Assembly (NCBI RefSeq): GCF_900638025.1
Contig: NZ_LR134481.1
Location: forward strand, 744,001 to 808,000
Reading direction: 5' to 3'
DNA length: 64,000 bases
Source: Haemophilus parainfluenzae
GTDB lineage: Bacteria > Pseudomonadota > Gammaproteobacteria > Enterobacterales > Pasteurellaceae
The position numbers were made by a program, and so were the translations under genes. The notes beneath the pieces were generated by a model. The model made no database searches and had not been told where the DNA came from. It saw only the letters and a list, made by a program, of their open reading frames with translations. This document shows, in pieces, positions 25,792 to 34,875 of this stretch; position 1 is the first letter of the stretch, and each line of letters starts with the position of its first letter.

Positions 25792-26024
25792 AAATTTATT
25801 TTTGTAAAGATTTGCAAGGGGATTATTTGAACAAATATTGAGTTTTGTGATTTGTGTCTAATAAATTGCGAAAAAATTGCTAAAAGTGATGATATGAGAA
25901 AGGAAATCTACAATGTATTGGTTTTTCCTATCGTAAATATTTTCCTTGATAAATTACCTTTTTAAGGTTAATTATGCTATCGTAGCCCAATTAGATTTAA
26001 ACAAGTCCATTCAAGGAGAATACA

Positions 26025-26978
26025 ATGACAACACAGTTAGATTCACTTCGTAATATGACCGTCGTCGTAGCGGATACTGGCAATATTGATGCAATCAAAA
26101 AATATCAACCACAAGATGCAACAACAAACCCATCTTTAATTTTAAGTGCTTCAGCATTACCACAATATGCCCTATTAATTGATGAAGCGGTTGCTTATGC
26201 AAAAGCACAAAGTGCAGATAAAGCACAACAATTAATTGATGCAGAAGATAAATTAGCGGTAAACATTGGCTTAGAAATTTTAAAAATTGTTCCAGGACGC
26301 ATTTCAACAGAAGTAGATGCTCGCCTTTCTTACGATACTCAAGCAACCGTTGAAAAAGCACGTAAACTTATCGCACTTTATAATGCGGCGGGTATTTCAA
26401 ATGATCGTATTTTGATCAAAATTGCTTCAACATGGCAAGGTATCCGTGCGGCAGAAATTCTTGAAAAAGAAGGTATTAACTGTAACTTAACCTTATTATT
26501 CTCTGAAGCGCAAGCTCGTGCGTGTGCTGAAGCGGGTGTTTATTTAATTTCGCCATTTGTAGGTCGTATTTTAGACTGGTACAAAGCAAATACCGATAAA
26601 AAAGAATATGCTCCAGCAGAAGACCCTGGCGTAATTTCTGTTACCAAAATCTATAATTACTACAAAGAATATGGCTACAACACCGTTGTGATGGGCGCAA
26701 GCTTCCGTAATGTAGGAGAAATTACTGAACTTGCAGGTTGCGATCGTTTAACCATTGCACCGGCATTACTCAAAGAATTACAAGAAAATTCAACCGCACT
26801 TGTACGCAAACTAGACTACAAAGGTGAAGTAAAAGCGAAACCTCAACCATTAACTGAAGCGGAGTTCTACTGGCAACATAATAGCGATGCGATGGCTGTT
26901 GAGAAATTAGCGGATGGTATTCGCAAATTTGCAGTTGACCAAGAGAAACTAGAAGCAATGCTTTCAGCAAAACTATAA
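26025..26978 (+). CDS. talB: Transaldolase
   Basis: Pentose-phosphate pathway enzyme that transfers a three-carbon dihydroxyacetone unit between sugar phosphates. It is 317 aa. It has the N-terminal [26 protein letters not shown] (15-40), the Schiff-base lysine in [17 protein letters not shown] (K132) and [43 protein letters not shown] precedes the ATG. A reverse uptake signal is embedded (26793-26801). It is divergent from oppA and monocistronic, ended by the hairpin at 26996-27015. Confidence 0.96.
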   Translation: MTTQLDSLRNMTVVVADTGNIDAIKKYQPQDATTNPSLILSASALPQYALLIDEAVAYAKAQSADKAQQLIDAEDKLAVNIGLEILKIVPGRISTEVDARLSYDTQATVEKARKLIALYNAAGISNDRILIKIASTWQGIRAAEILEKEGINCNLTLLFSEAQARACAEAGVYLISPFVGRILDWYKANTDKKEYAPAEDPGVISVTKIYNYYKEYGYNTVVMGASFRNVGEITELAGCDRLTIAPALLKELQENSTALVRKLDYKGEVKAKPQPLTEAEFYWQHNSDAMAVEKLADGIRKFAVDQEKLEAMLSAKL

Positions 26979-26992
26979 TTTTGAAAATATGA

Positions 26993-27021
26993 AAGTGCGG
27001 TTAGAAATAACCGCATTTTTT
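26993..27021 (+). terminator. Terminator of talB made from an uptake signal
   Basis: TGCGGTTA (26996-27003), GAAA loop, TAACCGCA (27008-27015), then a T-run. The left arm includes the exact uptake signal AAGTGCGGT (26993-27001); the right arm is not a full uptake signal. Confidence 0.9.
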
Positions 27022-27037
27022 ACTCTTATCATAAAAT

Positions 27038-27116
27038 GTTCTAACTCTTAATAATTAGAACTTGACTAACTCACCAAAGTCATTGAAAATTCAAGACAAG
27101 TTTTGCTAAAGCAAAA
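27038..27116 (+). repeat. Two inverted repeats upstream of yagU
   Basis: GTTCTAA (27038-27044) with TTAGAAC (27055-27061), and TTTTGCT (27101-27107) with AGCAAAA (27110-27116). The second can extend through AGTT/AACT. They lie in the 200-bp talB-yagU gap and could be 5'-UTR structure or operators. No known regulator was recognised. Confidence 0.35.
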
Positions 27117-27175
27117 TGGGAACTGCCACTCTTAATGCAAAGTGCGGTTATTTTTTCTTTTTTCGGAGCAAATAT

Positions 27176-27799
27176 ATGTCAGGTATTTTTGAACAAACTC
27201 CTGCTAATCGTCGTCGTTATGGCGTAGCGATTTTTGTAGGTATTATTGCAGGTTTAATTTCTGCGTTCGTAAAATGGGGTGCAGAGCATCCATTCCCACC
27301 GCGTAGCCCAATCGATTTCTTCGCAGAAGCATGCAAAGTGGACATCACAGGGTTAAGCCAAGATCAAGTTCTTCAAGTTTGTTCACGTGCATTCTTAAAT
27401 CCTCCCCACGTATTTTTACGTGATTATCTAGGTATTGACCCAACTCAAGCAGCTTTCACTTTTGCAGATCATGGTTTTGATTGGATTGGTGTGACTCATA
27501 TTACTTTCTCATTAGTATTTGCTATCGCTTACTGTTTAGTGGCAGAACGTTTCCCTAAAATCAAATTTTGGCAGGGTATTGGGGCAGGTTTAATCGCCGA
27601 TATTTGCGTACACTATATTACTTTCCCTGCGTTAGGTTTAACCCCACCTGTTGCAGAATGGCCGTTGTATGAGCATATTTCTGAATTAGTGGGACACATT
27701 TTCTGGTTCTGGACTATTGAGATTATTCGCCGTGATCTACGTAACCGTATTACTCACGAGCCAGATGCAGAAATTCCATTAAAAAATACAACAGAATAA
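27176..27799 (+). CDS. yagU: YagU family inner-membrane protein (DUF1440)
   Basis: Integral membrane protein, 207 aa, of the YagU family. In E. coli YagU is linked to acid resistance; the biochemical role is unknown. The start [20 protein letters not shown] is the family N-terminus, and ATG 27176 has CGGAGC 8 bp upstream. The frame can be extended to 27116, but that runs through an uptake signal (27140-27148) with no ribosome-binding site. Hydrophobic stretches are near residues 16-36, 105-125, 133-155 and 180-195, with a large loop rich in Pro/Phe between the first two. Confidence 0.85.
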   Translation: MSGIFEQTPANRRRYGVAIFVGIIAGLISAFVKWGAEHPFPPRSPIDFFAEACKVDITGLSQDQVLQVCSRAFLNPPHVFLRDYLGIDPTQAAFTFADHGFDWIGVTHITFSLVFAIAYCLVAERFPKIKFWQGIGAGLIADICVHYITFPALGLTPPVAEWPLYEHISELVGHIFWFWTIEIIRRDLRNRITHEPDAEIPLKNTTE

Positions 27800-27814
27800 T
27801 CAATCTTTTTGAGT

Positions 27815-27844
27815 AAAAATGCCACCAATAAAGGTGGCATTTTT
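27815..27844 (+). terminator. Terminator of yagU
   Basis: AAAAATGCCACC (27815-27826) with GGTGGCATTTTT (27833-27844), loop AATAAA. Strong stem with T-run, 15 bp after the stop codon. Confidence 0.92.
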
Positions 27845-27967
27845 ACTGACACTGAAATCCAAAATATCGTTTTACAAGAAAGTTAGTGCTAGAATTTAAA
27901 TAAATTTTTTGTAGTTATCTTTCAAGTTGGTTAGAATAAAGACAATTTTTTGTGATAGGAAAGTGGA

Positions 27968-28714
27968 ATGAAAAAAACACCTTTACTTGCGGTCGGCTTA
28001 ATGGCAACAGCTGTATTAACGGGTTGTGCAACCAAAGCTGATGGTGAACGAAATGATAAATTAGAAAGTTTTAACCGTACGATGTTTGATTTTAACTATA
28101 AAGTGATGGATCGCTATGTGTTAGAACCTGCAGCAAAAGGTTGGCGTGATTATGTGCCAACACCAGTCACAAAAGGTCTATCCAATGTGGCAAACAATTT
28201 GGATGAGCCAGTGAGTTTTGTTAACCGTTTATTAGAAGGTGAGCCAAAAAAAGCCTTTGTTCACTTCAACCGTTTTTGGATTAACTCAACCTTTGGTCTC
28301 GGAGGCTTATTTGACTTTGCAAGTGCAAGCAAGGAATTACAGGTTTATGATCAACGTAGCTTTGGTGAAACATTGGGCACCTATGGTGTAGATGCAGGTA
28401 CTTATATTGTATTGCCAATTTATAATGCGACGACGCCTCGTCAATTAACGGGGGCAGTAGTTGATGCAGCTTATACCTATCCTTTCTGGAATTGGGTAGG
28501 CGGTCCGTGGTCACTCGTAAAATATGGTGTGCAAGCGGTAGATAAACGCTCTAAGACATTGGATCAAACAGAGTTGCTAAATCAAGCACAAGATCCTTAT
28601 GTTACTTTCCGCGAAGCTTATTATCAGAATTTAGAATTTAAAGTAAATGATGGTAAAGTGAAAGAAAGTTCACAGAAAGAACTGTCTGATGATGTATTAA
28701 AAGAAATAGATTAA
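27968..28714 (+). CDS. mlaA: Outer-membrane lipid asymmetry lipoprotein MlaA (VacJ)
   Basis: Outer-membrane lipoprotein of the Mla pathway that removes misplaced phospholipids from the outer leaflet and hands them to MlaC; in H. influenzae VacJ affects serum resistance. It is 248 aa. Signal peptide MKKTPLLAVGLMATAVLTGC with lipobox LTGC (lipidated Cys20). The MlaA domain starts at LESFNRTMFDFNYKVMDRYVLEP and includes NNLDEPVSFVNRLLEG and RSFGETLGTYGVDAGTYIVLP. TAGGAAAG is the ribosome-binding site. The mlaFEDCB genes are not in the window. Confidence 0.95.
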   Translation: MKKTPLLAVGLMATAVLTGCATKADGERNDKLESFNRTMFDFNYKVMDRYVLEPAAKGWRDYVPTPVTKGLSNVANNLDEPVSFVNRLLEGEPKKAFVHFNRFWINSTFGLGGLFDFASASKELQVYDQRSFGETLGTYGVDAGTYIVLPIYNATTPRQLTGAVVDAAYTYPFWNWVGGPWSLVKYGVQAVDKRSKTLDQTELLNQAQDPYVTFREAYYQNLEFKVNDGKVKESSQKELSDDVLKEID

Positions 28715-28723
28715 TTTGGCAAA

Positions 28724-28751
28724 AAGTGCGGTTGTTTTTACCGCGTTTTTT
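28724..28751 (+). terminator. Uptake-signal hairpin after mlaA
   Basis: AAGTGCGGT (28724-28732) with a shorter complementary ACCGCG half, followed by a T-run. It is a weak but plausible terminator between mlaA and ridA. Confidence 0.45.
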
Positions 28752-28781
28752 AAGGTAACGAAAAAGAAAGGGAGAATAATC

Positions 28782-29195
28782 ATGTCTAATTATGGAATTA
28801 GTATTAAAGTCAATCCTATTCATACTAAAAAAGCCCCAGCAGCAATTGGTCCTTATGTTCAAGCGGTAGATTTAGGTAATTTAGTTTTAACATCGGGGCA
28901 AATCCCTGTCAATCCAGCAACGGGTGAAGTACCAAAAGATATTGTGGCTCAGGCGCGTCAATCGTTAGAAAATGTGAAAGCGATTATTGAAGAAGCTGGT
29001 TTGAAGGTGGGTGATATTGTTAAAACTACAGTGTTTGTGAAAGATCTTAATGATTTTGGTGCGGTAAATGCAGAGTATGAGAAATTCTTCAAAGAAAATA
29101 ATCATCCGAATTTTCCTGCTCGTTCTTGCGTAGAAGTTGCTCGCTTACCAAAAGATGTTGGTTTGGAAATTGAAGCAATTGCTGTAAGAAAATAA
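28782..29195 (+). CDS. ridA: RidA family enamine/imine deaminase
   Basis: Hydrolyses reactive 2-aminoacrylate and related enamines produced by PLP enzymes (YjgF/RidA family; trimeric). It is 137 aa. Family sequence APAAIGPYVQAVDLGNLVLT near the N-terminus, IPVNPATGEVP, and the conserved Arg in PARSCVEVARLPKD that binds the substrate carboxylate, then VGLEIEAIAV. I chose ATG 28782 because GGGAGAATAATC precedes it. The open frame reaches 28716, but the added residues are encoded by the uptake-signal region. The first 15 residues are a little longer than in typical RidA. Confidence 0.93.
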   Translation: MSNYGISIKVNPIHTKKAPAAIGPYVQAVDLGNLVLTSGQIPVNPATGEVPKDIVAQARQSLENVKAIIEEAGLKVGDIVKTTVFVKDLNDFGAVNAEYEKFFKENNHPNFPARSCVEVARLPKDVGLEIEAIAVRK

Positions 29196-29246
29196 TCGCA
29201 AAGTGCGGTTGAAATCTGCAGATTTTTTCGACAATATACTTTACAA

Positions 29247-29275
29247 GAGCGAGATTAATCACTATAATCTCGCTC
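29247..29275 (+). terminator. Hairpin between ridA and the L10 leader
   Basis: Perfect 10-bp stem GAGCGAGATT (29247-29256) with AATCTCGCTC (29266-29275). No T-run follows on the plus strand, so a role as a terminator of ridA is uncertain. It may form the 5' boundary of the ribosomal leader RNA. Confidence 0.5.
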
Positions 29276-29284
29276 CTAAATTAC

Positions 29285-29507
29285 GCTTAGCGTAAAATTT
29301 CTGGTTGGTGCTTGACCTATTCAAGCCCCGTCCAAGACCGTAGGGAATGGTTTGCAATAATCGTCTTAATAATCCTACGTAGATGGTGAACAGAATAAGA
29401 ATATTTCTTGCTTCTGGGCACCGAAGTCGTCCTAGTCTGAAAGATAACTCTTTCGATGAGGTAAATTAATTCCGAGAAATCGGAGTGTATTCAGGAGCTA
29501 AAAGCCA
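29285..29507 (+). ncRNA. Ribosomal protein L10 leader (autoregulatory 5' UTR of rplJL)
   Basis: A roughly 220-nt untranslated leader directly upstream of rplJ with the known L10-leader layout: the conserved block AAATTTCTGGTTGGTGCTTG at the 5' side, CCGTCCAAGACCGTAGGGAA, then CCTACGTAGATGGTG and several small hairpins (for example GAAAGATAACTCTTTC). In E. coli, L10-(L7/L12)4 binds this leader and represses rplJL. Recognised from context and conserved pieces; exact ends are estimated. Confidence 0.75.
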
Positions 29508-29999
29508 ATGGCATTAAATCTTCAAGACAAACAAGCAATTGTTGCTGAAGTAAATGAAGCAGCCAAAGGTGCACTTTCAGCAGTAATCGCGGATTCTCGC
29601 GGTGTAACTGTTGATAAAATGACTGAATTACGTAAAGCAGCTCGTGAAGCTGGTGTAACAATGCGTGTTGTTCGTAATACTTTATTACGTCGTGCGGTTG
29701 AAGGCACTGATTTCGAATGCTTACAAGATACGTTTGTAGGTCCAACACTTATCGCATTCTCTAACGAACACCCAGGTGCAGCAGCACGTTTGTTCAAAGA
29801 TTTTGCTAAAGCAAACGATAAGTTTGAAATTAAAGGTGCAGCCTTTGAGGGTAAGATCCAAGATGTTGAATTCTTAGCAACATTACCAACTTACGAAGAA
29901 GCAATTGCACGTTTAATGGGCACAATGAAAGAAGCTGCGGCAGGCAAACTTGTTCGCACTTTTGCGGCATTACGCGACAAATTACAAGAAGCAGCTTAA
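29508..29999 (+). CDS. rplJ: 50S ribosomal protein L10
   Basis: Forms the base of the ribosomal stalk, binding 23S rRNA and L7/L12 dimers. It is 163 aa. The N-terminus is typical ([26 protein letters not shown] split as seen across residues 1-26), with [18 protein letters not shown] and [15 protein letters not shown]. The C-terminal helix that carries L7/L12 ends in [17 protein letters not shown] is the ribosome-binding site. It is the first gene of rplJ-rplL-rpoB-rpoC; rplK and rplA are not upstream here. Confidence 0.97.
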   Translation: MALNLQDKQAIVAEVNEAAKGALSAVIADSRGVTVDKMTELRKAAREAGVTMRVVRNTLLRRAVEGTDFECLQDTFVGPTLIAFSNEHPGAAARLFKDFAKANDKFEIKGAAFEGKIQDVEFLATLPTYEEAIARLMGTMKEAAAGKLVRTFAALRDKLQEAA

Positions 30000-30053
30000 T
30001 CATTAAGCGTTTCTTACTTCATTTAACTTTATTAATTTTAGGAATTGATTGTT

Positions 30054-30425
30054 ATGTCATTAACTAACGAACAAATCATTGAAGCGATTGCTTCTAAAAC
30101 TGTAACTGAAATCGTTGAATTAATTACAGCGATGGAAGAGAAATTCGGCGTTTCTGCAGCAGCATTAGCAGCAGCTCCAGCAGCTGGCGGTGCAGCAGCA
30201 GCGGCAGAAGAAAAAACTGAATTCGACGTAGTTCTTGCTGAAGCTGGTGCTAACAAAGTAGCAGTTATCAAAGCAGTACGTGGTGCAACTGGTTTAGGCT
30301 TAAAAGAAGCTAAAGACTTAGTTGAATCTGCTCCAGCTAACTTAAAAGAAGGCATTTCTAAAGAAGAAGCTGAAGCACTTAAGAAAGAATTAGAAGAAGC
30401 TGGTGCAAAAGTAGAAATCAAATAA
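30054..30425 (+). CDS. rplL: 50S ribosomal protein L7/L12
   Basis: Stalk protein that recruits and activates translation GTPases. It is 123 aa. N-terminal dimerisation domain ([20 protein letters not shown]), an Ala-rich hinge ([19 protein letters not shown]), and the C-terminal GTPase-interacting domain ([32 protein letters not shown]). The ATG at 30054 gives the family N-terminus; the frame is open a few codons further upstream, with no ribosome-binding site there. TAGGAA lies 10 bp before the ATG. Confidence 0.98.
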   Translation: MSLTNEQIIEAIASKTVTEIVELITAMEEKFGVSAAALAAAPAAGGAAAAAEEKTEFDVVLAEAGANKVAVIKAVRGATGLGLKEAKDLVESAPANLKEGISKEEAEALKKELEEAGAKVEIK

Positions 30426-30459
30426 TTTTTGATTCTCTTATGTCCTGTTTCTCAGGCTT

Positions 30460-30487
30460 AATGGCTGGTGGTTTACCATCAGCCATT
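30460..30487 (+). terminator. rplL-rpoB attenuator-like hairpin
   Basis: AATGGCTGGTGG pairs with CCATCAGCCATT over 12 pairs (one G-T), with a TTTA loop, then TTTG. It lies 35 bp after rplL, where other gammaproteobacteria carry an attenuator that lowers rpoBC expression relative to rplJL. Confidence 0.7.
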
Positions 30488-30510
30488 TTGTGCTATCAAA
30501 AACGGCACAA

Positions 30511-30580
30511 AAACAGATAGGCATTTTCCGTTTAATGGTATCTGTTTCCACTTAAATTAATCAGACGTTTTAATTTAAGT
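30511..30580 (+). other. Two further tandem hairpins in the rplL-rpoB spacer
   Basis: AAACAGATA (30511-30519) with TATCTGTTT (30539-30547), which continues as CATT/AATG inside. Only 2 bp later comes ACTTAAATTAA (30550-30560) with TTAATTTAAGT (30570-30580), a perfect 11-bp stem. Neither has a proper T-run. They could be an RNase III processing site or transcript-stability elements. Confidence 0.5.
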
Positions 30581-30723
30581 AGCCCACTACAGAAGTAAGG
30601 TTCAGAGTGCGGTATCTAAAACGGCGTCAATCTCCGATATAAATAAAAAAACGTCAATCAATTTGACCGCACTTTTCTTTATATCAACTCGGTCTCACTA
30701 AAATTTACAGAGGAAAACCAATA

Positions 30724-33700
30724 ATGGGTTACTCCTATACTGAGAAAAAACGAATTCGTAAAGACTTCGGCAAACGTCCGCAAGTTTTAAATGTACCTTA
30801 TTTATTAACTATCCAATTAGATTCTTTTGATAAATTCATTCAAAAAGATCCTGAAGGTCAACAAGGCTTAGAAGCTGCATTCCGTTCTGTTTTTCCAATC
30901 GTAAGCAATAACGGTTATACAGAATTACAATATGTTGATTACCGTTTAGAAGAGCCAGAGTTTGATGTACGTGAATGTCAAATTCGTGGTTCCACTTATG
31001 CGGCAGGGTTGCGAGTCAAATTACGTTTAGTTAGCTACGATAAAGAATCTTCATCACATGCAGTAAAAGACATCAAAGAAAGCGAAGTGTACATGGGAGA
31101 AATCCCATTGATGACTGATAATGGTACCTTTGTGATCAATGGTACCGAGCGTGTTATTGTTTCACAATTACACCGTAGCCCAGGCGTATTCTTTGATTCT
31201 GATAAAGGGAAAACACACTCTTCAGGTAAAGTGCTGTATAACGCACGTATTATCCCTTACCGTGGGTCTTGGTTGGATTTCGAATTTGATCCAAAAGATA
31301 ACTTATATGCACGTATTGACCGTCGTCGTAAATTACCAGCAACCATTATTTTACGTGCGTTAGGTTATACGGTTGAAGAAATCTTAAACTTATTCTTTGA
31401 TAAAGTAACTTTCGAAATCGCTGGCAATAAATTACTCATGACATTAGTGCCAGAACGTCTACGTGGTGAAACGGCGACATTTGATATTGAAGCAAATGGC
31501 AAAGTATATGTTGAACGTGGTCGTCGTATTACAGCTCGTCACATCAAAGCATTAGAAAAAGATAATGTGACACAAGTTGAGGTGCCAACGGAATACATTA
31601 TTGGTAAAGTTTCTGCAAAAGATTATGTTGATCTTGATTCTGGAGAGATTATTTGTCCAGTTAATAGTGAAATTTCATTAGAAGGATTAGCGAAGTTATC
31701 TCAAGCGGGCTATAAAGTCATCGAAACATTGTTTACTAACGATTTAGATTATGGTCCATATATTTCTGAGACATTACGCGTTGATCCAACTTACGATCGC
31801 ATAAGCGCATTATATGAAATCTATCGTATGATGCGTCCAGGTGAACCACCTACACCCGAATCTTCAGAAGCGTTATTCAATAACTTATTCTTCTCTGCAG
31901 AACGTTATGATTTATCTGCAGTAGGTCGTATGAAGTTTAATCGCTCGTTAGGTATTCCTGAAGGCGAGGGTACGGGTATTTTAAGTAACGACGATATCAT
32001 TGGCGTGATGAAAAAACTCATCGACATCCGCAATGGTCGTGGTGAAGTGGATGATATCGACCACTTGGGTAACCGTCGTATTCGTTCCGTAGGTGAAATG
32101 GCAGAAAACCAATTCCGTATTGGTTTAGTTCGTGTAGAAAGAGCGGTTAAAGAGCGTTTATCTTTAGGCGATTTAGATGCGATCACGCCACAAGACTTAA
32201 TTAATCCAAAACCAATTTCTGCGGCAGTGAAAGAATTCTTTGGTTCTTCACAACTTTCGCAATTCATGGACCAAAACAATCCATTATCAGAAGTGACACA
32301 TAAACGTCGTATTTCTGCATTAGGTCCAGGCGGTTTAACGCGTGAACGCGCAGGCTTTGAGGTACGTGACGTACATAACACCCACTATGGTCGTTTATGT
32401 CCAATTGAAACTCCTGAAGGTCCAAACATCGGTTTGATCAACTCACTTTCTGCGTTTGCTCGTACGAACGATTATGGTTTCTTAGAAACCCCGTATCGTA
32501 AAGTAGTGAATGGTCAAGTAACCGAAGAAATTGAATACTTATCTGCAATTGATGAAGCAAACTACATCATTGCACAGGCGAACTCAAATCTTGATGAGAA
32601 CAATCGCTTTACTGATGCATTCGTTACTGCGCGTGGTGAGCGTGGTGAATCTGGTCTTTATAAACCAGAAGAAATTCATTATATGGACGTTTCAACTCAA
32701 CAAGTGGTATCTGTGGCTGCAGCGTTAATTCCATTCTTAGAGCATGACGATGCGAACCGTGCCTTAATGGGTGCGAACATGCAACGTCAAGCGGTTCCAA
32801 CTTTACGTGCTGATAAGCCGTTAGTGGGTACAGGTATGGAAAAACCAATCGCACTAGACTCAGGTGTGGCGGTTGTGGCGAAACGTGGTGGTACAGTTCA
32901 ATACGTTGATGCTTCTCGTATCGTTATCAAAGTAAATGAAGACGAAACTGTAGCAGGCGAAGCAGGTATTGATATTTATAACTTAATTAAATACACCCGC
33001 TCTAACCAAAATACCTGTATCAACCAAATTCCTTGTGTGAATTTAGGCGATCCAATTAACCGTGGTGAAGTATTAGCTGATGGTCCTTCAACAGATTTAG
33101 GTGAATTAGCATTAGGTCAAAATATCCGTGTGGCGTTCATGCCTTGGAACGGTTATAACTTCGAAGACTCAATGTTAGTTTCTGAGCGTGTTGTACAACA
33201 AGACCGCTTCACGACAATCCACATTCAAGAATTATCTTGTGTGGCACGTGATACTAAATTAGGTTCTGAAGAAATCACTGCGGATATTCCAAACGTAGGT
33301 GAATCTGCATTAAGCAAATTGGATGAATCAGGTATTGTTTATGTGGGTGCTGAAGTGAAAGGTGGTGACATCTTAGTCGGTAAAGTCACCCCTAAAGGCG
33401 AAACTCAATTAACACCAGAAGAAAAATTGTTACGTGCAATCTTCGGTGAAAAAGCATCTGATGTGAAAGACTCTTCATTACGTGTACCAAACAGCGTAAG
33501 TGGTACTGTAATTGACGTTCAAGTCTTCACCCGTGATGGCGTAGAAAAAGACAAACGTGCATTAGAAATTGAAGAAATGCAGTTAAAACAAGCTAAGAAA
33601 GACCTTTCTGATGAATTAGAAATCTTAGAAGCTGGCTTGTTTGCTCGTGTACGTAATGTGCTTATTGCAGGTGGTATTGATGCGGCTCAATTAGATAAAA

Positions 33701-34752
33701 TGGATCGCACTAAATGGTTAGAGCAAACCATTTCAGATGAAGAAAAACAAAACCAATTAGAACAGCTTGCTGAGCAATATGAAGAATTACGTAAGGAGTT
33801 TGAACACAAACTTGAAGTACAACGTAAGAAAATCATTAAAGGCGATGACCTTGCACCAGGCGTATTAAAAGTGGTTAAAGTTTACCTTGCGGTGAAACGT
33901 CACATCCAACCGGGTGATAAAATGGCGGGTCGTCATGGTAACAAAGGTGTTATCTCGAAAATTAACCCAGTTGAAGATATGCCATACGATGAGAATGGCC
34001 AACCTGTTGAAATCGTATTGAACCCACTGGGCGTACCATCTCGAATGAACATCGGTCAGATCTTAGAAACCCACTTAGGCTTAGCGGCGAAAGGTATCGG
34101 TAATCAAATCAATGCGATGATCAAACAAAAACAAGATGTTGAGAAACTTCGTGGCTATATGCAAAAAGCATACGATTTAGGTCATGGCGCACAAAAAGTT
34201 GATTTAAGCACCTTTAGCGATGACGAAATCATGCGTTTAGCGGAAAACCTACGTAAAGGTTTACCGGTAGCAACACCAGTGTTTGATGGTGCTGATGAGC
34301 AAGAAATCAAAGAAATGTTGAAACTTGGTGGCTTACCAACTTCAGGTCAGATCACGTTATACGATGGCCGTACTGGTGAGAAATTCGAGCGTCCAGTAAC
34401 CGTAGGTTATATGTACATGCTCAAATTGAACCACTTAGTTGATGACAAAATGCATGCTCGTTCAACAGGTTCTTATAGTCTTGTTACTCAACAACCACTT
34501 GGTGGTAAAGCACAATTCGGTGGTCAACGTTTCGGTGAGATGGAGGTATGGGCACTTGAAGCATACGGTGCTGCTTACACCTTACAAGAAATGTTAACTG
34601 TGAAATCCGATGACGTGAACGGCCGTACGAAGATGTATAAAAACATCGTCGGTGGCAACCAACAAATGGATCCGGGTACACCGGAATCTTTCAACGTAAT
34701 TATGAAAGAAATCCGTTCACTTGGTTTGAATATCGAGCTAGACGAAGAGTAA
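30724..34752 (+). CDS. rpoB: RNA polymerase beta subunit
   Basis: Catalytic subunit of RNA polymerase, 1342 aa, the same length as E. coli RpoB. It starts [20 protein letters not shown]. The rifampicin-pocket segment ([20 protein letters not shown], then [20 protein letters not shown]) is wild type in appearance, with Asp, His and Ser at the usual resistance positions. The active-site-proximal [14 protein letters not shown] is intact. The C-terminus [13 protein letters not shown] is typical. GAGGAAAACCA precedes the ATG. I saw no uptake signal in the 4-kb coding sequence. Confidence 0.99.
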   Translation: MGYSYTEKKRIRKDFGKRPQVLNVPYLLTIQLDSFDKFIQKDPEGQQGLEAAFRSVFPIVSNNGYTELQYVDYRLEEPEFDVRECQIRGSTYAAGLRVKLRLVSYDKESSSHAVKDIKESEVYMGEIPLMTDNGTFVINGTERVIVSQLHRSPGVFFDSDKGKTHSSGKVLYNARIIPYRGSWLDFEFDPKDNLYARIDRRRKLPATIILRALGYTVEEILNLFFDKVTFEIAGNKLLMTLVPERLRGETATFDIEANGKVYVERGRRITARHIKALEKDNVTQVEVPTEYIIGKVSAKDYVDLDSGEIICPVNSEISLEGLAKLSQAGYKVIETLFTNDLDYGPYISETLRVDPTYDRISALYEIYRMMRPGEPPTPESSEALFNNLFFSAERYDLSAVGRMKFNRSLGIPEGEGTGILSNDDIIGVMKKLIDIRNGRGEVDDIDHLGNRRIRSVGEMAENQFRIGLVRVERAVKERLSLGDLDAITPQDLINPKPISAAVKEFFGSSQLSQFMDQNNPLSEVTHKRRISALGPGGLTRERAGFEVRDVHNTHYGRLCPIETPEGPNIGLINSLSAFARTNDYGFLETPYRKVVNGQVTEEIEYLSAIDEANYIIAQANSNLDENNRFTDAFVTARGERGESGLYKPEEIHYMDVSTQQVVSVAAALIPFLEHDDANRALMGANMQRQAVPTLRADKPLVGTGMEKPIALDSGVAVVAKRGGTVQYVDASRIVIKVNEDETVAGEAGIDIYNLIKYTRSNQNTCINQIPCVNLGDPINRGEVLADGPSTDLGELALGQNIRVAFMPWNGYNFEDSMLVSERVVQQDRFTTIHIQELSCVARDTKLGSEEITADIPNVGESALSKLDESGIVYVGAEVKGGDILVGKVTPKGETQLTPEEKLLRAIFGEKASDVKDSSLRVPNSVSGTVIDVQVFTRDGVEKDKRALEIEEMQLKQAKKDLSDELEILEAGLFARVRNVLIAGGIDAAQLDKMDRTKWLEQTISDEEKQNQLEQLAEQYEELRKEFEHKLEVQRKKIIKGDDLAPGVLKVVKVYLAVKRHIQPGDKMAGRHGNKGVISKINPVEDMPYDENGQPVEIVLNPLGVPSRMNIGQILETHLGLAAKGIGNQINAMIKQKQDVEKLRGYMQKAYDLGHGAQKVDLSTFSDDEIMRLAENLRKGLPVATPVFDGADEQEIKEMLKLGGLPTSGQITLYDGRTGEKFERPVTVGYMYMLKLNHLVDDKMHARSTGSYSLVTQQPLGGKAQFGGQRFGEMEVWALEAYGAAYTLQEMLTVKSDDVNGRTKMYKNIVGGNQQMDPGTPESFNVIMKEIRSLGLNIELDEE

Positions 34753-34765
34753 TCGACAAACCGGT

Positions 34766-34787
34766 CTTCCCCTGTACGCAGGGGAAG
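34766..34787 (+). other. Perfect hairpin between rpoB and rpoC
   Basis: CTTCCCCTG (34766-34774), TACG loop, CAGGGGAAG (34779-34787): 9 bp, 14 bp after the rpoB stop. There is no T-run behind it, so it is more likely a stability or processing element than a terminator. Confidence 0.65.
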
Positions 34788-34806
34788 CAAAAGGAAGAAA
34801 TCGCCG

Positions 34807-34844
34807 AAGTGCGGTTAAAAAACAAAATATTTTTGACCGCACTT
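34807..34844 (+). repeat. Inverted uptake-signal pair between rpoB and rpoC
   Basis: AAGTGCGGT (34807-34815) and ACCGCACTT (34836-34844) form a 9-bp stem with a 20-nt AT-rich loop, followed by TTGAAA rather than a long T-run. It sits 31 bp before the rpoC GTG. Confidence 0.85.
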
Positions 34845-34875
34845 TGAAACCCTTAACTCCGACAGGAGACTATTT

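Noticed and set aside
30038..30421. 127-codon ORF opposite rplL
   Set aside because: Low-complexity Ser/Ala/Thr translation caused by the Ala-rich rplL codons read backwards.
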